This document shows, one piece after another, positions 19,139-31,649 of a stretch of 64,000 nt of DNA. The stretch covers positions 147,081-211,080 of the forward strand of contig SEHB01000005.1 in the NCBI GenBank assembly GCA_004143945.1, given 5' to 3'. The translations under genes and the position numbers were made by a program. Origin of the DNA: Lysobacteraceae bacterium (lineage in GTDB: Bacteria; Pseudomonadota; Gammaproteobacteria; Xanthomonadales; Rhodanobacteraceae). Each line of letters begins with the position of its first letter. Positions within the stretch are counted from its first letter, which is position 1. The notes below the pieces were generated by a model. That model saw nothing but the letters and a program-made list of their open reading frames with translations, did not search any database and was not told the DNA's origin.

Positions 19139-20386
19139 TCAGGCGAGCAATCGGCGCACGCGCGCGATCGCGTCGACGAATCGGTCGATCTCCTCGCGCG
19201 TGTTGTAGAACGCGAGCGAGGCGCGCAGCGTCGCGGGCACGCGGTAGAACTGCAGCAGCGGATGCGCGCAGTGGTGGCCCGAACGCACCGCGATTCCCTC
19301 GTGGTCGAGCAGCGTCGCGAGGTCGTGCGCGTGCGCGCCATGGATCAGGAACGCGAACACGCCGACGCGCTCCTTCGCCTCGCCGATCAGGCGCAGGCCG
19401 CGCACGGTCGAAAGCGCCTCGAGCATGTAGTCGCGCAACTCGTCTTCGTACGCGCGGATGCGCTCGCGCCCGAGCGCTTCGACGTAGTCGATCGCGGCCG
19501 ACAGCCCGGCGAAACCAGCGATGTTGGGCGTGCCTGCCTCGAATCGCTGCGGCGGATCGGCCAAGGTGGTCTTCTCGAAGCGCACCTCGCGGATCATCTC
19601 GCCGCCGCCGAAGAACGGCGGCATCTCCGCGAGGATCTCGCCGCGCGCCCACAGCGCGCCGGTGCCGGTCGGGCCGAACAGCTTGTGCCCGGTCATCGCA
19701 TAGAAATCGCAGCCGAGCGCGCGCAGGTCCACCGGAATGTGCGGGGCGGCCTGCGAGCCGTCGACGAGCAGCGGAATGCCGCGCTTGCGCGCATGGCGCG
19801 CGAGCTGCGCGACCGGATTGATCGTGCCGAGCACGTTGGACACGTGCGCGACCGCCGCGAGCTTGACGTCCGGGGTCAGTGCCTCGACGAACCTGTCGAC
19901 GACGAGCTCTCCGGCCTCGTTGATCGGAGCGACCTTGAGCTGCGCGCCGGTGCGCTCGCACACGAGCTGCCATGGCACGATGTTCGCGTGGTGCTCCATC
20001 GTCGTGACGAGGATCGAATCGCCCGGACCCAGCCGAGGCAGCGCCCAGCTGTAGGCGACCAGGTTGATCGCCTGGGTGGTCCCGCTGGTCAGCACGATCT
20101 CGTCGCGCGACGGTGCACCGAGGAAGCGTGCGATGCGGTCGCGCGCGCCCTCGTAGGCGGCGCTCGCCTCCTCGCCGAGCAGGTGCACCGCGCGCGCGAC
20201 GTTCGCGTTGTGCTCACGGTAGAAGCGGTCGACGGACTCGATCACCGAGGCCGGTTTCTGCGCGGTGTTGGCGCTGTCGAAATACACCAGCGGCTTGTCG
20301 TGCACGCTGCGCGCGAGCAGCGGGAAGTCCTCGCGCACGCGCGCGACGTCGAAAGGCTCGTGCGACGGACGTGCGCGCGCGCTCAT
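19139..20386 (-). CDS. sufS: SufS-family cysteine desulfurase
   Basis: FPLLARSVHDKPLVYFDSANTAQKP...TSGTTQAINLVAYSW...FYAMTGHKLFGPTGTGALW...VRSGHHCAHPLLQFY. Confidence 0.96.
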   Translation of the reverse strand: MSARARPSHEPFDVARVREDFPLLARSVHDKPLVYFDSANTAQKPASVIESVDRFYREHNANVARAVHLLGEEASAAYEGARDRIARFLGAPSRDEIVLTSGTTQAINLVAYSWALPRLGPGDSILVTTMEHHANIVPWQLVCERTGAQLKVAPINEAGELVVDRFVEALTPDVKLAAVAHVSNVLGTINPVAQLARHARKRGIPLLVDGSQAAPHIPVDLRALGCDFYAMTGHKLFGPTGTGALWARGEILAEMPPFFGGGEMIREVRFEKTTLADPPQRFEAGTPNIAGFAGLSAAIDYVEALGRERIRAYEDELRDYMLEALSTVRGLRLIGEAKERVGVFAFLIHGAHAHDLATLLDHEGIAVRSGHHCAHPLLQFYRVPATLRASLAFYNTREEIDRFVDAIARVRRLLA

Positions 20387-21653
20387 GCGCCTTCGACCAG
20401 CGGCAGGCGCTGCGCGAGCAGGCGCAGCAGGTGCGCACGCAGCGCGTCGGGGCTGATCCCGTCGAGCGTCGCGCCACAGAACGCCGAAACCAGCAGGCGC
20501 CGCGCGGCCTCGCGCGGAATCCCGCGCGTGCGCAGGTAGAACAGCGCCTGCTCGTCGAGCTGGCCCACGGTCGCGCCGTGGGCCGCGGCGACTTCGTCGG
20601 CATGGATCACGAGCACGGGCTGGGTATCGATCTCGGCCTGGGCCGACAGCAGCAGGTTCCTGTTCGAAAGCCGCGCGTCCGCGCCGTCGGCGCCGGACTC
20701 GATCGTGATCGCGCCGTGGAACACGCCACGAGATCGCTGGTCGGCCGCGCCGCGCCAGGCGATGTCGCAGGCGGTGTCGGGCGCGAGGTGGCGCACGTCC
20801 AGGCGCGTATCGGCATGCTGGCGACCGGTCAGCGCGAAGGTCCCGCGCGAAACCAGGCGCGAGCCGGGACCTGCAAGGTCGACGCGGAAATCGTGACGCA
20901 CGAGGCGCGCGCCGAGTTCGAGCGCATGCGCCGAGACGCAGGCGCCGCGGTCGAGCCGGAATGCGTCGCGCCGCACCAGCGTCGAGTCCGCGCCCGCATC
21001 CTGCAGTTGCAGCAGGTCGAGCCGCGCCCCGGCCGCAAGCACGTAGTCGGCCACGAGGTTGCCGAGGTGCGCCTGCACGCCGGTCCCGGCATGGTGTTCG
21101 ACCAGCGTCAGCGCGGCGCCTTCGCCGAGTTCGACCCGGACGCGCGCCTGCCAGGCGAGGTCAGCGTCGGCGGATGTACCGATGAAGACGAGGTGCAGCG
21201 GCATCCCGATGCGCGCATCGTTCGCGACGCGCACGAGCGCTCCGTCCGCGACCAGCGCTGTATTCAGGCGCTCGAATGCGTCCGCGCGCTCGCCCTCGCC
21301 GGCATCGAGCAGCGACGCGAGGCGCGCGGGTTCGCTCGACAGCGGCGACAGCGTGAGCCCCTGGAGTTCACGCTGGTCGGAGAGGTCGACGCGGAATACG
21401 CCGTTGACGAACACCAGCCGCGGCCCTTCGATGCCGGGCAATGCATACGTCGCCGCGTCGACTTCGCGTGCTGCCGCGCCGGCATCGCCGGCGACCAAGC
21501 GTCGCTGCTCGAGCGCGCGCAGCGCGGTGTACTTCCAGGCTTCGTCGCGCGTGCCCGGAAGCCCGTCGCGGCGCAGGGCGGCGACCGCCGCGCTTCGCGC
21601 CGCGGGCCCGGCGGGCACGCCCTCGAGCAGCGATTCGAGCAGCGCCACGGCCA

Positions 21654-21654
<1 letters not shown>
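20383..21654 (-). CDS. sufD: Fe-S cluster assembly protein SufD
   Basis: EAWKYTALRALEQRRL...VLVIHADEVAAAHGATVGQLDEQALFYLRTRGIPREAARRLLVSAFC; 4-nt overlap with sufS. Confidence 0.95.
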
Positions 21655-22415
<761 letters not shown>

Positions 22416-22489
22416 GGGATCGGGGATTCTGGATTCGGGATGACGGAGTGCAAGCGCGGCACGAGGCTCGCGCAGCGTGGGAAGCTTGC

Positions 22490-24003
<1,514 letters not shown>

Positions 24004-24007
<4 letters not shown>

Positions 24008-24450
24008 GCGCTCGCCACCCGCAACGGCGTGGAGACGCTGCGCCGCGCCGACGGTCGCGACATCTCGGCCAGCGTCACGCTGGCCAGCGCACCCGCGATC
24101 GCCTGGTTGATGCGCCGCCAGTTCACGCGCACGCCGCAGTGCGGTTCGTGGCCGCAGGTGCCGCTGTGCACGCTGCATTCGGTCATGCCGATCGGTCCTT
24201 CGATCGCGATCACGATGTCGGCGATCGTGATGCCTTCGGGCGCACGCGCGAGCCGGTAACCGCCATTGACGCCGCGCGTGGAGACGACGAGCCCGGCCTG
24301 CGCGAGCTGCTTGAGCAGCTTGCTGACGGTCGGGACTTCGAGGCGGGCGCTGTCGGCCAGCGCCTGCGCGCTCGCGAGGTCGCTGCCGCGCGCGGCGAGG
24401 CAGGCCATCACGACCGTCGCGTAGTCGGTGAGCTTGCTGACGCGCAGCAT
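24004..24450 (-). CDS. Rrf2-family SUF system regulator (Xanthomonas-type SUF regulator)
   Basis: [19 protein letters not shown]...[33 protein letters not shown], cysteine cluster [18 protein letters not shown]; overlaps sufB start by 4 nt. Confidence 0.92.
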
Positions 24451-24473
24451 GGGGGCGTCCTCGGGAGATCGAA

Positions 24474-24494
24474 ACAGGACTGAAATAGTACTGT
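24474..24494. promoter_or_regulatory. 21-bp imperfect palindrome upstream of the SUF regulator, candidate autoregulatory operator
   Basis: acaggact-gaaat-agtactgt; 7/8 bp dyad, 24 bp upstream of the regulator ATG. Confidence 0.5.
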
Positions 24495-24576
24495 ATCAGG
24501 CCGGTTGGCGCAATCCGGCGACCGCGCGCGCCGGCGAGGCGGCTTGCTAGACTTCCGCGCCACCCGAACCGGACCC

Positions 24577-25605
24577 GTGCCCTTGCGATCGAACGTCCCC
24601 CGCGCGCAGGCGCTCCGCGACTTCGCGCACCACGCGCTGGCGTCTGGCGGCATCGAGATCAGCCCAGCCTCCGCCGACGCGAGCTTCCGCAGCTACTGGC
24701 GCGTCGATGATGGCGGCACCACGCGCATCGTGATGGACGCACCGCCGGACAAGGAGGACATCGGTCCCTGGCTCGACATCGCAGTGCGTCTGCGCCACGC
24801 GGGCGTGCACGCGCCCGAAGTCTTCGCGGTCGATCGCGCACAGGGATTCGTGCTGATGGAGGACCTCGGCACGCGCACGTTCCTGCCCGAACTCGATGAG
24901 CACAGCGTCGATGCACTGTACGGCGATGCGCTCGACGCGCTGCTGCGCATGCAGGCCAGCGTGGATGTCGCGGGCCTGCCCGCCTACGACCGCAACCGCC
25001 TCGTCGCGGAGATGGAACTCATGCCCGAATGGTTCCTGCGCCGCCACCTCGGGTTCGCGCCCGGGTGCGAGCAGTGGGACGTGATCGAAGCTGCGTTCAC
25101 GTTCCTGGTGCACGCGGCGCAGGAGCAGCCGCGCGCGTTCGTGCATCGCGACTTCCACAGCCGCAACCTGCTCGTGCTCGAACGCGACGGCCCCGGCGTG
25201 ATCGACTTCCAGGACGCGGTGGTCGGGCCGCTGGCCTACGACCTCGTCTCGCTGCTGCGCGACTGCTACATCGAATGGGACGGCGAGCGCGTCGAAGGCT
25301 GGCTCGAATCGCACCGCCAGCGGCTGCGGCATGCGCACCTGCTCGGCACCGACGTCGACCTCGCGCGTTTCCGGCGCTGGTTCGACCTGATCGGCCTGCA
25401 GCGGCACATCAAGGTGCTCGGGATCTTCTGCCGGCTCTGGTATCGCGACGGCAAGCCGCAGTACCTCGCCGACCTGCCGCTGGTCTGGCGCTACGCGCTC
25501 GGCGTCGCGCGCCGCTATCCCGAGCTCGCGGATTTCGCTTCGCTGCTCGATCGCGCTCTCGGCGAACGCGACATCATGCAGCCGCGCGCGGACGCACCCG
25601 CGTGA
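24577..25605 (+). CDS. amgK: Aminoglycoside phosphotransferase-fold sugar kinase (AmgK, N-acetylmuramate/N-acetylglucosamine kinase)
   Basis: [29 protein letters not shown]...[14 protein letters not shown]...[25 protein letters not shown]; overlaps murU. Confidence 0.88.
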   Translation: MPLRSNVPRAQALRDFAHHALASGGIEISPASADASFRSYWRVDDGGTTRIVMDAPPDKEDIGPWLDIAVRLRHAGVHAPEVFAVDRAQGFVLMEDLGTRTFLPELDEHSVDALYGDALDALLRMQASVDVAGLPAYDRNRLVAEMELMPEWFLRRHLGFAPGCEQWDVIEAAFTFLVHAAQEQPRAFVHRDFHSRNLLVLERDGPGVIDFQDAVVGPLAYDLVSLLRDCYIEWDGERVEGWLESHRQRLRHAHLLGTDVDLARFRRWFDLIGLQRHIKVLGIFCRLWYRDGKPQYLADLPLVWRYALGVARRYPELADFASLLDRALGERDIMQPRADAPA

Positions 25606-26279
25606 GCCTGCGCACCGCGATGATCTTCGCGGCCGGGCGCGGAGAACGCATGCGGCCGCTGACCGAAGCGACACCGAAGGCATTGCTGCGCGTCGGCGGG
25701 CGCATGCTGATCGAACATCACCTCGACAAACTCGCGGCGATCGGCGTCCGCGAAGTCGTCGTGAACGTGTCGCATCTCGCGGCGCAGTTCCCGCACGCGC
25801 TCGGCGACGGCTCGCGCTGGAACCTGCGCATCCGCTACAGCGACGAAGGGCCCGAACCGCTCGAGACCGGCGGCGGCATCGTGCATGCGCTGCCGCTGCT
25901 CGGCGAGGCACCCTTCATCGCGGTCGCCTGCGACGTCATCAGCGACTACGATTACGCGCGCTTGCCGGCAGAACCCGAGGGCCTTGGCCACCTGGTGATG
26001 GTCCCGAATCCGGATTTCCACCCGCGCGGCGACTTCCATCTCGACGGCTCGCGCCTGAACGAACACGGTTCGGGCGAACGCCTGACCTTCGGCAGCATCG
26101 CCGTCTACCGACCAGAGATCGTCTCCGGCGCGACGACCGCGCACTTCAAGCTGCTGCCGATGTACCAGCGCGCGATGCGCGAGGGTCGGCTCACGGGCGA
26201 ACGCCACGACGGCTTCTGGCGCAACCTCGGGACGCCGCAGCAACTCGCCGAACTCCAGGCGGCGGGCTGGCCGGAGTAG
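25602..26279 (+). CDS. murU: N-acetylmuramate-1-phosphate uridylyltransferase MurU
   Basis: AMIFAAGRGERMRPLTEATPKALLRVGGRMLIEHHLDKLAAIGVREVVVNVSHLA...LETGGGIVHALPLLG. Confidence 0.9.
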   Translation: MSLRTAMIFAAGRGERMRPLTEATPKALLRVGGRMLIEHHLDKLAAIGVREVVVNVSHLAAQFPHALGDGSRWNLRIRYSDEGPEPLETGGGIVHALPLLGEAPFIAVACDVISDYDYARLPAEPEGLGHLVMVPNPDFHPRGDFHLDGSRLNEHGSGERLTFGSIAVYRPEIVSGATTAHFKLLPMYQRAMREGRLTGERHDGFWRNLGTPQQLAELQAAGWPE

Positions 26280-26437
26280 GTTGCGCGCGTGCGAGCGTCA
26301 AGACATCCGCACGGCACTCTGCGCGGAGCCGCACCTGGCGTCTTGCCGAACGCAGCGCGCGCATCGTGTACGCCTGCATCGCCCAGCCGAACGACCGATG
26401 CAATTCCGGATGAACCGAGGTGTCTCGCCGGGATCGG

Positions 26438-27133
26438 CTAGTCGCGGTCGAGCAGCGTGCGCAGGAACGGAACGGTGACGCGGCGCTGGGCCGCCAGCGA
26501 GGCGCGATCGATGCGCTCGAGCAGGTCGAGCAAGGTCGCGAGGTCGCGCTTGCGTCGCGTGAACAGCCAGTCGAGCGCGCTGTCGTCGAGTTCGATACCG
26601 CGCGCGGTCGCGCGCGCGCGCACGATCCCGCGTCGTTCGACTTCGTCGAGCGGCTTCAGCGGCAGCCGCGTGCAGGCCCCGAGCCGCGAAACGAGGTCGG
26701 GCAGTCGGAGGCCGAGTTGCGCGGGCGGGGCGTTCGCCGCGAACACCATCGTCGCGCCCTGCGCGTGGCAGCGGTTGTAGAGATCGAACAGCGCATGCTC
26801 GGCATCGGCGTCGCCCGCGATCGAATCGACGTCGTCGACCGCGATGAGCGCGCTGCCGCCGAAGCCGCGGATCGCCGCGGCGCGCGGAGACGGCAACGTC
26901 GACAGCGGCAGGTACTGCGCGGAACGCGCCTCGGCGCTTGCGAGCGCGCAGGTCGCGAGCAGCAGGTGGCTGCGGCCGCTTCCCGGCGCTGCGGACAGGA
27001 ACATCCACGGCGCGCCCGGTTCGCGCGCGGCGGACCGCAGCGTTTCGATGACCGACGCATTCGGGCCGGCATGGAACGACTCGAACCGCTGGTGCGCCGG
27101 CCAGCGCAGCGCGAGCGGCAATTGTGCGCTCAC
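26438..27133 (-). CDS. hda: DnaA regulatory inactivator Hda-like protein
   Basis: GTG start; QLPLALRWPAHQRFESFHAGPN...FLSAAPGSGRSHLLLAT...LIAVDDVDSIAGD...LLDLLERIDRASLAAQRRVTVPFLRTLL. Confidence 0.9.
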   Translation of the reverse strand: MSAQLPLALRWPAHQRFESFHAGPNASVIETLRSAAREPGAPWMFLSAAPGSGRSHLLLATCALASAEARSAQYLPLSTLPSPRAAAIRGFGGSALIAVDDVDSIAGDADAEHALFDLYNRCHAQGATMVFAANAPPAQLGLRLPDLVSRLGACTRLPLKPLDEVERRGIVRARATARGIELDDSALDWLFTRRKRDLATLLDLLERIDRASLAAQRRVTVPFLRTLLDRD

Positions 27134-28308
27134 GTCGGTGCGGACGGCGGACTGACCGCTCCGCGCTCGACCACGACGACATCCGCCGTGCCGGCCATCG
27201 GCGTGCCGGCGACCACGATCGTCGGTTGTTCGGCCTGTCGATACAGCTGGCTCTGCGTATAGCGCTCGTGCGCGTACCGCAACAGCACCATCACGACCGA
27301 GGCGACCGGCAATGCGAGCAGCACGCCGAGGAATCCGAACAATTCGCCGCCCGCGAGCACCGCGAAGATCACCGCCACCGGATGCAGCCCGATCTTGTCG
27401 CCGACGAGCTTGGGCACGAGCACGTAACCCTCGATCAGCTGGCCGATGCCGAACACGCCGAGCACGAGCAGCAGGTGGAACCAGTCCTGGTACTGCACGA
27501 GCGCGGCGATGATCGCCATGATCACGCCGGTGATCGCGCCGAGGTACGGAACGAAGCTGATCAGGCCCGCGATCATGCCGATCAGCGGCCCGACGCTGAT
27601 CCCCGCGAACCACAATCCGACGCCGTAGAACACGCCGAGCGCGACCATCACGCTGAGCTGGCCACGCAGGAATGCGCCGAGCACGACGTCCGACTCCGAA
27701 GCGAGGCGCGACACCACCGGCTCGATCGAGCGCGGCAGCAGCGCATGGATGCGCTCGACCAGCAGGTCCCAGTCGCGCAGCAGGTAGAACGCGACCACCG
27801 GGATCATCACGAGGTTCAGCAGCCAGCCGATCACGGTCATGCCGGACTTGGACACGCCGCCGAGCACGGTCGCGGCGATGCCCCCCGCGGCCTTCCAGTT
27901 CGCCTGCAGCGCATCGATGAGCCGGCGCGTGTCGAGGATCTCGAGCGAGATGCCGAAACGGGCCTCGAGCCACGGCGTCGCGCGGTTCTGGAACCAGTCG
28001 ACCCAGACCGGGAGCTGCGCGAGGAAGTTGGCGATCTGCCGCTCGATGAAGGGCACCAGCACGAGCAGCACCGCGATCACGACGATGCTGCCGACGAGGA
28101 ACACCAGTGCCACCGCGAGGCCGCGCCCGAGTCCGCGCCGTTCGAGCCGGTCGACCAGCGGGTCCATCAGGTAGGCGAACAGCGCGGCGACGACAAAGGG
28201 CGTCAGCACCGGCGCGAGCAGGTACAGCACTGCGCCGAGCAGCAGCGCGAGGATCAGCCATTGCCAGTGCAACGCGAGTCCGCGCGTGCGTCCAGGGGTA
28301 TCCGTCAT
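27130..28308 (-). CDS. AI-2E transporter family membrane protein (PerM-like)
   Basis: LVFLVGSIVVIAVLLVLVPFIERQI...LLRDWDLLVERI...GLISFVPYLGAITGVIMAI...GQLIEGYVLVPKLVGDKIGLHPVAVIFAVLAGGELFGFLGVLLALP. Confidence 0.93.
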   Translation of the reverse strand: MTDTPGRTRGLALHWQWLILALLLGAVLYLLAPVLTPFVVAALFAYLMDPLVDRLERRGLGRGLAVALVFLVGSIVVIAVLLVLVPFIERQIANFLAQLPVWVDWFQNRATPWLEARFGISLEILDTRRLIDALQANWKAAGGIAATVLGGVSKSGMTVIGWLLNLVMIPVVAFYLLRDWDLLVERIHALLPRSIEPVVSRLASESDVVLGAFLRGQLSVMVALGVFYGVGLWFAGISVGPLIGMIAGLISFVPYLGAITGVIMAIIAALVQYQDWFHLLLVLGVFGIGQLIEGYVLVPKLVGDKIGLHPVAVIFAVLAGGELFGFLGVLLALPVASVVMVLLRYAHERYTQSQLYRQAEQPTIVVAGTPMAGTADVVVVERGAVSPPSAPT

Positions 28309-28874
28309 CGCATCGTCTCCTTGCGGGAACGCACGACGTCACGTGCGCGGCGTCCCCAGGCGAACAGGTAGTGCAGGCCGCTGGCCGCGGTCAACGCGGC
28401 GACCGCCGCGATCGCCGCCAGGTGGAGGATCCGCGGCAGTTCGATCCAGTCCGACAGCCGCAGCAGTTCCAGCAGGACATAGGCGATCTGGACCACGGTC
28501 GTGAGTTTCGAAACGCGGCTCGGCGCCGCGTCGAAGCGGCCGACGAGGTTGTGGTATGCGACCGCCCCCGCGACGATCACGAAGTCGCGCCCGACCACCA
28601 GCGCCGCGAGCCAGCCCTCGATGCCGCCGACCAGCGCGAGCGACACGAACGCAGCCGTCAGCAGCAGCTTGTCCGCGACCGGGTCGAGCATGCCGCCGAT
28701 CCAGCTCTGCCAGCCGCAGCGCTTGGCGATGTAGCCGTCGAGCGCATCGCTGAATCCCGCGATCGCCGCGACCAGCAGCGCGCGATCGTGGCGCCCGTCC
28801 GAAATCATCCAGCACAGCGGCACGACCAGCGCCATGCGCAGCAACGTGATCAGGTTTGGAAGATGGCGCAGCAT
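28305..28874 (-). CDS. CDP-alcohol phosphatidyltransferase family protein
   Basis: LPNLITLLRM...DALDGYIAKRCGWQSWIGGMLDPVADKLLL: DGx2ARx8Gx3Dx3D-type motif. Confidence 0.93.
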   Translation of the reverse strand: MLRHLPNLITLLRMALVVPLCWMISDGRHDRALLVAAIAGFSDALDGYIAKRCGWQSWIGGMLDPVADKLLLTAAFVSLALVGGIEGWLAALVVGRDFVIVAGAVAYHNLVGRFDAAPSRVSKLTTVVQIAYVLLELLRLSDWIELPRILHLAAIAAVAALTAASGLHYLFAWGRRARDVVRSRKETMR

Positions 28875-28886
28875 CGGCTGCGACGC

Positions 28887-29588
28887 TCAGTGTTGCAGCG
28901 TGAGCGCCGTGTCCGCGCCTTCGACCGGCGTTGGCGCGACCGCCAGCGCGCGCTCGAGCGCGACGATCTCGACGAAGTGCGCGAGGTCGGTCGCGAGCGA
29001 GAGCTTCAGCAGCAGCGCATCGCCCTGCGCCTGCAGCGGTTGCACCGCGCGCACGAAATTGTTGCGCGTGAAGTACGCGATCACGCGCGCGTAGTCGTCC
29101 GCATTGCGTACGTCGCCGACCCAGGCGGTCGCTTCGGTCGCGACTTCAGGGACCTGGGGCAAGCCCGCATACGGGCCGAGGCCATGCTGCTGCAGCATGC
29201 GGTCGATCGAGGCCGCATCGAAATGCGCGACCAGCATCAGCGGCGCACCGTCTTCGAGCGCATTGCGTTCGTAGCTGTACTGCAGCACGTAGCGTTCGGC
29301 CTGCGCGACCGACTTCGCGACATCGGGGTTGGCGAGCACGCCGCTGTCGCCGGACTGGTCGATCACGACATTGGCGAGCGCGGTGCGCAACGCGGACGAG
29401 CGCTCATCGTCGGACTGCGAATTGACCGGCGTGCGCCCGACGTAGGTCGCCGGAGCGGCCGCGGCGAGCCCGCACGCGAGCAACGCGAGCGCGAGACCGA
29501 AGGTGCGCAGCAACATCAGGGTTCGCACGGGCGTGGCCGAAAGCAGGATCGGGCATCCAGTCTGCCCAAACCGCGCCGGGGAGTCCAT
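28887..29588 (-). CDS. DUF2066 domain-containing protein (start uncertain; likely at internal [17 protein letters not shown])
   Basis: Signal peptide; [40 protein letters not shown]...[11 protein letters not shown]2066 family, conserved divergent neighbour of purM. Confidence 0.85.
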   Translation of the reverse strand: MDSPARFGQTGCPILLSATPVRTLMLLRTFGLALALLACGLAAAAPATYVGRTPVNSQSDDERSSALRTALANVVIDQSGDSGVLANPDVAKSVAQAERYVLQYSYERNALEDGAPLMLVAHFDAASIDRMLQQHGLGPYAGLPQVPEVATEATAWVGDVRNADDYARVIAYFTRNNFVRAVQPLQAQGDALLLKLSLATDLAHFVEIVALERALAVAPTPVEGADTALTLQH

Positions 29589-29754
29589 GGTGGAGCCGGG
29601 ATTCCGGATTCGGGATTCGGCGGAGCGGCATGCGTGGCGCGCCGTTCGGCTTCGCTTTCACCAATCCCCAATCCCGCATCCCGAATCCCGGCTTTGCCGA
29701 ATCCCCAATCCCGGCTCTGCTAGAATGCGCGCCCGCGACAATCCGCCGGTCGTC

Positions 29755-30807
29755 ATGCCTGCTGAACTGGAATCGCTGAGTTACCGTGCCGCCGGCGTCG
29801 ACATCGACGCAGGCAACGAGGTGGTCGAACGCATCAAGCCGCTCGTGCAGCGCACGTTCCGCCCCGAGGTGATGGCCGGGCTCGGCGGGTTCGGGGCGCT
29901 GTTCGAACTCGGCGGGCGCTACCGCGAACCCGTGCTCGTGTCCGGCACCGACGGCGTCGGGACCAAGCTCAAGCTCGCGCAGATGCTCGGTCGCCACGAC
30001 ACGATCGGCATCGACCTCGTCGGCATGTGCGTCAACGACGTGCTCGTGCAGGGCGCCGAACCGCTGTTCTTCCTCGACTACTTCGCGACCGGCAAGCTCG
30101 ACGTCGACACCACGGTGTCGGTCGTCGGCGGCATCGCCAGGGGCTGCGAGCTGGCCGGTTGCGCGCTCGTCGGCGGCGAAACCGCCGAGATGCCCGACAT
30201 GTACCCGAGCGGCGAGTACGACCTCGCGGGCTTCACGGTCGGCGTGGTCGAGAAATCCGCGCTCGTCGACGGCTCGCGCATCAAGGCCGGCGACGCGATC
30301 ATCGGCATCGCCTCGAGCGGAGCGCATTCCAACGGCTATTCGCTGATCCGACGCATCGTCGCGCGCGCGGGCATCACGCCGGAGACCGGCGGCTTCGAGC
30401 TGGACCTCGGCGGCGTGCGGCTCGACGACGCCCTGCTCGCGCCGACCACGATCTACGTCAAGCCGATCCTTGCGCTGCTGCGCCAGCAACCCGTGCACGG
30501 CATGGCGCACATCACCGGCGGCGGACTGCGCGAGAACATCATCCGCGTGGTGCCCGATGGCCTCGGCATCGCAATCGACAGCCGCAGCTGGAAGCGTCCC
30601 GCGCTGTTCGACTGGCTGCAGCGCGAAGGCAAGGTCGCCGACGACGAGATGCTGCGCACCTTCAACTGCGGCATCGGCTACGCGCTGATCGTGCAGCGCG
30701 ACCAGGTCGGCATCACGCTCGACGCGCTCGAAGCGCTCGGCCTCGCGGCCTGGACGATCGGCGCGGTGGAACCCGCGCACGGTGCGGAACGCGTCAACAT
30801 TTCGTAG
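29755..30807 (+). CDS. purM: Phosphoribosylformylglycinamidine cyclo-ligase
   Basis: [46 protein letters not shown]...[16 protein letters not shown]...[11 protein letters not shown]. Confidence 0.97.
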   Translation: MPAELESLSYRAAGVDIDAGNEVVERIKPLVQRTFRPEVMAGLGGFGALFELGGRYREPVLVSGTDGVGTKLKLAQMLGRHDTIGIDLVGMCVNDVLVQGAEPLFFLDYFATGKLDVDTTVSVVGGIARGCELAGCALVGGETAEMPDMYPSGEYDLAGFTVGVVEKSALVDGSRIKAGDAIIGIASSGAHSNGYSLIRRIVARAGITPETGGFELDLGGVRLDDALLAPTTIYVKPILALLRQQPVHGMAHITGGGLRENIIRVVPDGLGIAIDSRSWKRPALFDWLQREGKVADDEMLRTFNCGIGYALIVQRDQVGITLDALEALGLAAWTIGAVEPAHGAERVNIS

Positions 30808-30882
30808 CGCCGGAATTCCGGTTTGGGATTGGGCAGGGCCACAGCCGGGCAGTCGCCTGCCCGCAACGAACGTCGGGACCTG

Positions 30883-31590
30883 ATGGAACCGCTCTCGCGA
30901 ATCCCGCATCCCCAATCCCGGATCCCGACCCTCAAGGCCGCCGTGCTCGCGTCGGGGCGCGGATCGAACCTGCAGGCGCTGATCGATGCGCGGGGTGACG
31001 GTCGGCTGCCTGTCGACATCGTGCTCGTGGCCGGCGACAAGGCGCAGGCGCTCGCTCTGCGACGCGCGGAAGCTGCCGGGATTCCGACGCTCGCGCTCGA
31101 TCCGAGCGGTTACGCCTCGCGCGAGGCGTACGACGCCGACCTGTTCGCGCGCATTGCGGCGAGCGGCGCCGAACTCGTCGTGCTCGCGGGCTTCATGCGC
31201 ATCCTCGATGCCTCGGTGCTGGGCGCATGGAGCGGACGGATCATCAACATCCACCCGTCGCTGCTGCCCAAGTACACCGGCCTGCACACGCACCGGCGCG
31301 TGCTCGCGGCCGGCGATGACGAACACGGCTGCAGCGTGCACTTCGTGACGGCCGAACTCGACGGCGGGCCGGTACTCGCGCAGGCGAGCATCCCGGTGCT
31401 GCGAGGCGACACGCCCGGGACGCTGGCCGAACGCCTGCTCGCGCACGAACATCGGTTGCTCGTCGCGACGGTCGCGGCGATCGCCGCAGGCCGGTTCACG
31501 CACGGCACCGAAGGCGTCCTGCACGACGGCGACGTGCTGCAGGCGCCGCTGCAACTGCACGATGGCGAGCTCCGCGCGGCAACGGCTTGA
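30883..31590 (+). CDS. purN: Phosphoribosylglycinamide formyltransferase; N-terminus overlaps a heptad repeat
   Basis: AVLASGRGSNLQALID...IINIHPSLLPKYTGLHTHRRVLAAGDDEHGCSVHFVTAELDGGPVLAQASIPV. Confidence 0.96.
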   Translation: MEPLSRIPHPQSRIPTLKAAVLASGRGSNLQALIDARGDGRLPVDIVLVAGDKAQALALRRAEAAGIPTLALDPSGYASREAYDADLFARIAASGAELVVLAGFMRILDASVLGAWSGRIINIHPSLLPKYTGLHTHRRVLAAGDDEHGCSVHFVTAELDGGPVLAQASIPVLRGDTPGTLAERLLAHEHRLLVATVAAIAAGRFTHGTEGVLHDGDVLQAPLQLHDGELRAATA

Positions 31591-31649
31591 CCCCGGGTTC
31601 AGCGCGCCGCCGCGACACTAGCGGCCTGTCCCCGCCCGAGTTCGACCCG

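Noticed and set aside
29404-31560. 718-aa minus-strand ORF
   Set aside because: Antisense of purM and purN; no domain pattern.
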